Part shown: one piece after another, positions 1 to 5,068 of the stretch | Layout: each line of letters begins with the position of its first letter | How positions within the stretch are numbered: position 1 is the first letter of the stretch | Source: UBA6912 sp041611095 | GTDB lineage: Bacteria > Actinomycetota > Acidimicrobiia > Spongiisociales > UBA5794 | NCBI GenBank assembly: GCA_041611095.1 | Contig: JBFINP010000127.1 | Location: forward strand, 1-5,068 | DNA: 5,068 nt | Direction of reading: 5' to 3' | Translations under genes and position numbers: made by a program | Notes under the pieces: model-generated | Database searches by the model: none | What the model saw: only the letters and a program-made list of their open reading frames with translations | What the model was told of the DNA's origin: nothing

Positions 1-1
1 C

Positions 2-490
2 ATCGGCCACATCGCCACCCAACCGGCCCGCGGGCCTCTCTTCGTCGACCCGGTCTCCACTCCAAAGGCAGAACGGGTCGCACGCCACCTGGCGACGGTG
101 CACACGCTCAAGCCCAACCGCGCAGAAGCCGCCCTGCTGTCAGGAGTCGACATAACGGGCCGGCGGAGCCTTCGGACCGCCGCGACGGCGCTTCTGGATG
201 CCGGCGTGCGCCAGATCGTCATCAGCTTGGGCGCCGAGGGCGTCTTCTTCGCCGACGCTCAGACGTCGGGCATACTGGATCCGCCACGGCGGGCTGTCGC
301 CAGCGTCACCGGTGCCGGGGACGCACTCATGGCGGGTCTCGTCTATGGCCACCTGGCGGAGCTCCCCTTCGAAGAGGCGGTGCGTTTCGGCCTGGCCGCC
401 GCCGCGATCGCGGCGTCCTCGGTGAGCCCGGTGGCGACGGACTTCTCAGCCGAAGCCATCCTCAACATCATCAAGAAGGAAGCATCGTGA
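2..490 (+). CDS. psuK: Pseudouridine kinase, PfkB/ribokinase family (3' part, 5' end outside window)
   Basis: The gene is cut by the left edge; 162 residues remain, read from base 2. The frame is open through the GTG at 98, which is an internal Val and not a start. Visible PfkB features, counting from the first in-window residue: a strand with VDPVSTPKA (about 15-23), the HTLKPNRAEA segment (about 34-43) typical of nucleoside-type PfkB kinases, and the C-terminal signature VTGAGDALMAGL, whose GAGD (104-107, bases 311-322) forms the anion hole and carries the presumed catalytic base Asp107. The expected reaction is ATP-dependent 5'-phosphorylation of pseudouridine in the cytosol. The family call comes from the sequence. 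The substrate is inferred from the 4-nt overlap with psuG, because psuK-psuG pairing is the standard pseudouridine degradation unit. Another PfkB substrate is possible but less likely. Confidence 0.87.
   Translation: MGHIATQPARGPLFVDPVSTPKAERVARHLATVHTLKPNRAEAALLSGVDITGRRSLRTAATALLDAGVRQIVISLGAEGVFFADAQTSGILDPPRRAVASVTGAGDALMAGLVYGHLAELPFEEAVRFGLAAAAIAASSVSPVATDFSAEAILNIIKKEAS
475..480 (+). promoter_or_regulatory. Ribosome binding site for psuG
   Basis: GAAGGA lies 6 nt before the GTG at 487, inside the last codons of psuK. It supports the GTG at 487 as the psuG start, even though this places the start within the psuK stop region (GTGA overlap). Translation of the two genes is probably coupled. 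Confidence 0.7.
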
Positions 491-1431
491 CAAATCCCCA
501 TCTCGACGTCAGCCCCACGGTCGCCGAGGCCCTACACGAGGGCCGCGCCGTCGTCGCCCTGGAGTCGACCATCATCACCCACGGCATGCCGTACCCGCGC
601 AATGTCGAGACGGCCCTGGCGGTGCAGGCGGCCATCGCGGAGCGGGGAGCAGTTCCGGCAACGACGGCCGTCATCGAGGGACGACTTCGCGTCGGCCTGA
701 CGGCCGAAGAGATCGATGTCCTCGGTCAGGCCGGCGGAGCGGCGGGGAAGGTGAGCCGCCGCGATCTCGCGTTCGCCATCGCCCGGCGAGTGGAGGGAGG
801 CACCACCGTGGCCGCCACGATGATGCTGGCCGCCATGGCCGGGATTCGGGTCTTCGCCACCGGCGGCATAGGTGGGGTGCACAGGGGCGCCGGTACGACC
901 TTCGACGTCTCGGCCGACCTGCAGGAGCTGGCCCGCACGAGCGTCGTGGTGGTGTGTGCCGGTCCCAAGTCCATCCTCGATCTGCGACTCACGCTGGAGT
1001 ATCTCGAGACGCACGGCGTTCCGGTCATCGGTTTCGGGACGGACGTGGTGCCCGCCTTCTACACCAGGGAGAGCGACTTCCCCGTCGACTATCGCATCGA
1101 TGATGCCGCGGGGGTTGCCGAGGTGATGCGGGTGCGCCGTGAGATGGGCATCCAAGGAGCGATGTTGGTCGCCAACCCCATCCCCGTCGAACACGGCATG
1201 GAGCGGGTGACGATCGACGCCGCGATCGAGGCCGCAGTCGCCGACGCCGAGGAGAAGGGCATCGCCGGCAAGGAGATCAGCCCCTTCCTGCTGGGACGGA
1301 TCGTCGAGCTGACCGGCGGCGCCAGCCTCGACGCCAACGTACAGCTCGTCCTCAACAACGCCCGCGTCGCCGCCGACATCGCAGTCGCCGACAGCGCCAT
1401 CGCCGACAGGGAGAGCCTCGGCGAGGCGTAG
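487..1431 (+). CDS. psuG: Pseudouridine-5'-phosphate glycosidase
   Basis: A 314-residue protein of normal family length (the E. coli enzyme is about 312). It cleaves the C-C glycosidic bond of pseudouridine 5'-phosphate, giving uracil and ribose 5-phosphate, in the cytosol. The N-terminal family hallmark ALESTIITHGMPYPRN is at residues 24-39. Residues aligning with the characterised E. coli enzyme at a constant offset of 5 are Glu26 (general acid/base), Lys88 in AGKVSRRD, His132 in GGVHRGA, Asp144 in DVSADL (metal ligand), Lys161 in CAGPKSILD (the lysine that forms the ribose adduct) and Asn284 in LDANVQLVLNNA. No key residue is missing, so the enzyme should be active. The start is GTG with GAAGGA 6 nt upstream, overlapping the psuK stop by 4 nt. 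No clear terminator follows; furA begins about 90 nt later under its own promoter. Confidence 0.96.
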   Translation: MTNPHLDVSPTVAEALHEGRAVVALESTIITHGMPYPRNVETALAVQAAIAERGAVPATTAVIEGRLRVGLTAEEIDVLGQAGGAAGKVSRRDLAFAIARRVEGGTTVAATMMLAAMAGIRVFATGGIGGVHRGAGTTFDVSADLQELARTSVVVVCAGPKSILDLRLTLEYLETHGVPVIGFGTDVVPAFYTRESDFPVDYRIDDAAGVAEVMRVRREMGIQGAMLVANPIPVEHGMERVTIDAAIEAAVADAEEKGIAGKEISPFLLGRIVELTGGASLDANVQLVLNNARVAADIAVADSAIADRESLGEA

Positions 1432-1445
1432 CGACCGCGGCGCTC

Positions 1446-1476
1446 CGACACACATTGGACCGACGCACATTGGACC
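1446..1476 (+). repeat. Two-copy 15-nt direct repeat upstream of furA
   Basis: The unit CGACRCACATTGGAC occurs twice head to tail (1446-1460 and 1461-1475) and is followed by C. The copies differ at one base only (A at 1450, G at 1465). The repeat lies 12 nt upstream of the TTGACA at 1488-1493, in non-coding sequence after psuG. Its position suits an operator or activator site for the furA-katG promoter, but the binding protein cannot be named. Fur-type operators are usually AT-rich inverted repeats, which this is not. Confidence 0.8.
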
Positions 1477-1487
1477 AGTTTCAATTG

Positions 1488-1516
1488 TTGACACAGTCCG
1501 AAGTTGACCAGATGAT
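1488..1516 (+). promoter_or_regulatory. Predicted sigma70-type promoter of furA-katG
   Basis: A perfect -35 box TTGACA (1488-1493) is followed after 17 nt by GATGAT (1511-1516), which matches TATAAT at 4 of 6 positions including the conserved second A and last T. Six more bases lead to G1523, the first base of a GTG in the furA frame, so the transcript is predicted to be leaderless or nearly so. The AT-rich stretch TTTCAATTGTTGAC (1479-1492) overlaps the -35 box and is a reasonable place for autorepression by FurA. In mycobacteria FurA binds AT-rich DNA at its own promoter. The operator itself is inference. Confidence 0.55.
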
Positions 1517-1522
1517 GTGAGG

Positions 1523-1963
1523 GTGTCCCCGCAGCCACCGACCGGCGCAGCCGACCTTCTCCGCCAGCGCGGCGTCCAGGTCACGGCTCAGCGATTGGCC
1601 GTCCTGCGGGCGGTGTCAGACCGGCCGCACGGCTCTGCCGACGATGTGACCGAGGCCGTGAGAGCCGAGATTGGCGCCATCTCGCGCCAGGCGGTGTACG
1701 ACGCACTTGGCGTGCTGGTGGACAAGGGCCTGCTCCGGCGCATCCAGCCCGCCGGATCGCCGGCCCGGTACGAGCATCGGGTCGGTGACAATCACCACCA
1801 TCTGGTCTGTCGCAGGTGCGGTCGGATGGTCGATGTGGATTGCGCCGTCGGTGAGACGCCGTGCCTGGACGCCGCCGAGCACTGGGGCTACGAGATCGAT
1901 CAGGCCGAGGTCATCTACTGGGGAACCTGTCCTGCGTGTCGGGAGGCAGCCGAGGACACCTGA
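1523..1963 (+). CDS. furA: Fur-family redox/metal-responsive repressor (FurA type)
   Basis: A 146-residue cytosolic DNA-binding repressor, presumed to control itself and the downstream katG. The N-terminal winged helix has VTAQRLAVL (20-28) and recognition helix SRQAVYDALGVL (54-65), then the wing GLLRRIQPAGSPARYEHRVG. The C-terminal metal/dimer domain has the Fur signature GDNHHHLVCRRC with His91-93 and Cys96/Cys99, then a second CPAC pair, Cys136/Cys139. The segments IQPAGSPARYE, VDVDCAVGETPCL and AEVIYWGTCP closely match mycobacterial FurA as remembered. The start is GTG1523, chosen because it sits at the predicted transcription start and gives a V-S N-terminus like M. tuberculosis FurA. 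The in-frame GTG1517 (148 residues) is the alternative, and neither has a clear Shine-Dalgarno. KatG follows after 53 nt. Family call firm; start moderate. Confidence 0.93.
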   Translation: MSPQPPTGAADLLRQRGVQVTAQRLAVLRAVSDRPHGSADDVTEAVRAEIGAISRQAVYDALGVLVDKGLLRRIQPAGSPARYEHRVGDNHHHLVCRRCGRMVDVDCAVGETPCLDAAEHWGYEIDQAEVIYWGTCPACREAAEDT

Positions 1964-2016
1964 GTGCACGAACGAGGAATGGTTCGAAGTCCATCACATC
2001 GAGAACCGAGGGAGCA
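1964..2016 (+). promoter_or_regulatory. furA-katG intercistronic region with polypurine RBS
   Basis: The 53-nt spacer ends in the purine run GAGGGAG (2008-2014), 2 nt before the katG ATG; the GAGG within it is 5 nt away, a usable Shine-Dalgarno distance. Two small hairpins compete for the same bases: CGAAC (1969-1973) with GTTCG (1982-1986), or GGTTC (1981-1985) with GAACC (2003-2007), the latter ending directly against the RBS. No promoter is evident, so katG is probably transcribed from the furA promoter. In mycobacteria katG mRNA is known to be processed in this spacer and stabilised by a polypurine tract. The same happening here is inference. Confidence 0.5.
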
Positions 2017-4248
<2,232 letters not shown>

Positions 4249-4268
4249 TAAAGGCGGGCAGGGTCTGA

Positions 4269-4308
4269 CGACGTGACCACCGCCACGGACTCGGCGGTGG
4301 TCACGTCG
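4269..4308 (+). terminator. Hairpin terminator after katG
   Basis: A perfect 16-bp stem, CGACGTGACCACCGCC (4269-4284) with GGCGGTGGTCACGTCG (4293-4308), encloses the 8-nt loop ACGGACTC, starting 20 nt after the katG stop codon. No T-run follows; the next bases are GC-rich (CGGCCCCGGG). Long stems without a U-tract are common at gene ends in high-GC actinobacteria. The stem is symmetric and could also act on transcription from the opposite strand or protect the 3' end of the mRNA. Confidence 0.75.
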
Positions 4309-4421
4309 CGGCCCCGGGCCCCGACCCATCGTGCCGACTAGCCCCGTTCGACTCATCCCGCAGAGCGGCGAACGACCCTCGCTGGCATCCCGGCCGCAGC
4401 AGTCCACGGAGGCACGATCAC

Positions 4422-4426
4422 GAGGA
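4422..4426 (+). promoter_or_regulatory. Shine-Dalgarno-like GAGGA before GTG 4434
   Basis: GAGGA is followed by 7 nt and then GTG at 4434, an ideal spacing. It is the main reason to think a translated gene once began here, although the frame now closes after 28 codons. No matching promoter is seen between the katG terminator and this point. Confidence 0.35.
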
Positions 4427-4433
4427 TGGCACG

Positions 4434-4815
4434 GTGAGCAACGTCTTCCGCTACGAACTGTACGGGGTGGGAAGAATCGGCCGGGTTCAAGGACAGATCG
4501 TGAAGGATCAACGCGTGTGATCGCCGCAGTCGGCGACGACAGCCGGCCGCCGTCGAGGCCACCGCTGTGCGAGTCCTGGGCGAGGCCGGGGCTGCGACCT
4601 TCACCGCCGAGTTCCAGCCGAGGTTCCACCGCGCCTATCAAACGGCCCATGCGGCGTTCCGCCGTGGAGGGCAGCGGCTTCGAGGTCACCCAAAACGACC
4701 TCCTGGACGCCCAGGTCCTCGTTGAGGTCGCCCATCTGTCGGCACTCGACGCACGCACGACCTACCGTTTCGCCCGATCCGACGACATCGGCGAGTACCG
4801 ATGCATGTGCGCCGA
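4434..4815 (+). pseudogene. Possible frameshifted remnant of an unrecognised gene
   Basis: From GTG4434 the reading begins MSNVFRYELYGVGRIG and meets TGA at 4518-4520 after 28 codons. Overlapping the stop, another frame reads VIAAVGDD (from 4517). The third frame then reads AAVEATAVRVLGEAGAATF followed by TAEFQPRFHRAYQTAHAAF (about 4548-4676). The earlier frame takes over again with EVTQNDLLDAQVLVEVAHLS and ALDARTTYRFARSDDIGEY (about 4682-4798). Each piece has protein-like composition and a third-position G/C bias, and joined they would make a product of roughly 120-130 residues, but at least two or three frameshifts are needed. I recognise no family. A 238-codon open frame from 4331 spans the region but is Arg/Pro/Ser-rich and low-complexity in its first half, so I do not call it as a gene. 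Chance open frames in GC-rich DNA remain a serious alternative. Confidence 0.3.
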
Positions 4816-4885
4816 GAGCGGACTTTGCGGTAGGGACGGTGCCTCGGGAACCGACAAGGCAAAGCCCAGCCTGCCGCGACTTCGG

Positions 4886-5035
4886 TCACGGGGTGAGATC
4901 GAGGCACTGAACGAAGACCGAGACCTCGATCGAGCGGTCATTGGCGACGCGGTCGAACCCGACCTGCCAGCCCTGCGACGTGTCGTCCATCGCCCAGATC
5001 CACTCCGGGAGGGAATAGTTCGGCCTGAGGCGGGG
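4886..5035 (-). pseudogene. Minus-strand coding-like fragment, unrecognised
   Basis: Reading the minus strand from 5035, just after an in-frame TGA at 5036-5038, down to TGA at 4886-4888 gives PRLRPNYSLPEWIWAMDD, then TSQGWQVGFDRVANDRSIEV, then SVFVQCLDLTP. About 46 of 49 sense codons end in G or C, more than the opposing plus-strand frame shows. The only usual start codon is ATG at 4990-4988, which would give a 34-residue peptide without a convincing Shine-Dalgarno. The bias continues upstream of that ATG to the stop, so a truncated C-terminal remnant of a larger protein fits better than a small gene. The family is not recognised. Confidence 0.33.
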
Positions 5036-5043
5036 TCAGGCCG
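5021..5043. repeat. Perfect 8-bp inverted repeat
   Basis: CGGCCTGA (5021-5028) and TCAGGCCG (5036-5043) form a perfect 8-bp stem around the 7-nt loop GGCGGGG. It overlaps the upstream end of the minus-strand fragment, whose in-frame TGA lies in the right arm. No T-run follows on either strand, so a classical terminator is not indicated. Confidence 0.6.
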
Positions 5044-5056
5044 TTAGGCACTAACG
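5042..5056. repeat. Perfect 6-bp inverted repeat with 3-nt loop
   Basis: CGTTAG (5042-5047), GCA, CTAACG (5051-5056) is a tight palindrome sharing two bases with the preceding hairpin. CCGTT (5041-5045) can instead pair with AACGG (5062-5066). The tight clustering of palindromes suggests an operator, a structured RNA edge or the boundary of an element continuing past the window. Confidence 0.5.
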
Positions 5057-5068
5057 CCCGGAACGGTC

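Larger units (their letters stand above)
4309..5068. other. About 760-nt region without an intact gene
   Basis: After the katG hairpin no full-length gene is identifiable on either strand. The region contains the frame-shifting plus-strand fragments (4434-4815), the minus-strand fragment (5035-4886) and two small inverted repeats at the right edge. No tRNA, rRNA, CRISPR repeat, intact transposase or transposon-end pair was seen. It is best read as a decayed or rearranged gene boundary. Confidence 0.5.

Noticed and set aside
98..490. psuK starting at GTG 98
   Set aside because: The frame is open to the left edge and the upstream residues (LFVDPVSTPKAERVARHL) are typical PfkB sequence, so the gene begins outside the window.
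1430..1444. Small hairpin AGCG/CGCT after psuG as a terminator
   Set aside because: It has only a 4-bp stem overlapping the stop codon and no T-run, too weak to call in GC-rich DNA.
532..1584. Long minus-strand open frame (350 codons) opposite psuG
   Set aside because: It lies antisense to a psuG with complete catalytic residues, has Gly/Asp/His-rich low-information composition and no recognisable motif, and runs into the furA promoter and gene. It is a codon-bias shadow.
1861..2016. 52-codon N-terminal extension of katG
   Set aside because: It is merely open sequence overlapping the 3' end of furA. KatG similarity begins after ATG2017, which has a purine-rich ribosome binding site and gives active-site numbering matching known KatG.
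4483..4500. GGGTTCAAGG resembling a T-loop on the plus strand
   Set aside because: The flanks cannot form the T-stem and no cloverleaf can be built around it.
4946..4966. tRNA T-arm-like sequence on the minus strand (GGTTCGACC)
   Set aside because: No 5-bp T-stem flanks a correctly placed 7-nt loop, and no acceptor, D or anticodon arm is found nearby. The bases fit the coding-like minus-strand fragment instead.
4331..5047. 238-codon plus-strand open frame taken as one gene
   Set aside because: The first 90 or so residues are Arg/Pro/Ser-rich without family character, there is no ribosome binding site at 4331, and the third-position G/C bias is weaker than in the other frame at 4555-4675 and on the minus strand at 4886-5035. 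It may contain part of a decayed gene but is not convincing as a whole.

Overview
The window is GC-rich (strong G/C preference at third codon positions). It carries a furA-katG pair whose regulator and enzyme both closely resemble, from memory, the FurA/KatG pair of mycobacteria and streptomycetes. This points to an actinobacterium. The class cannot be fixed by eye.

Layout, all intact genes on the + strand. Positions 2-490 are the 3' part of a PfkB-family sugar/nucleoside kinase, read as pseudouridine kinase (psuK), cut by the left edge. It overlaps by 4 nt (GTGA) psuG at 487-1431, pseudouridine-5'-phosphate glycosidase, with all the expected catalytic residues. The two form a translationally coupled pseudouridine salvage unit. 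The kinase makes pseudouridine 5'-phosphate and the glycosidase splits its C-C bond to give uracil and ribose 5-phosphate. Positions 1432-1522 are a compact control region with a two-copy 15-nt direct repeat, an AT-rich patch and a sigma70-like promoter (TTGACA-17 nt-GATGAT). The promoter is placed so that the next gene would be made from a leaderless or nearly leaderless mRNA.

That gene, furA (about 1523-1963), encodes a Fur-family redox/metal-responsive repressor. After 53 nt with a polypurine ribosome binding site comes katG (2017-4248), a full-length bifunctional catalase-peroxidase of 743 residues, ending in tandem in-frame stops (TGA TAA). A perfect 16-bp hairpin at 4269-4308 closes the unit. 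By analogy with mycobacteria, FurA represses its own operon and releases it under peroxide stress, so KatG is induced to remove H2O2.

The last 760 nt (about 4310-5068) contain no intact gene. They hold coding-like fragments in shifting frames on the + strand (from a plausible GTG start with a good Shine-Dalgarno at 4434 to about 4815), a short fragment with very high third-position G/C on the - strand (5035-4886), and two perfect small inverted repeats at the right edge. The best reading is decayed or rearranged DNA downstream of katG. I see no convincing evidence of a wholly new system. The most unexplained sequence is the furA control repeat and this 3' region.
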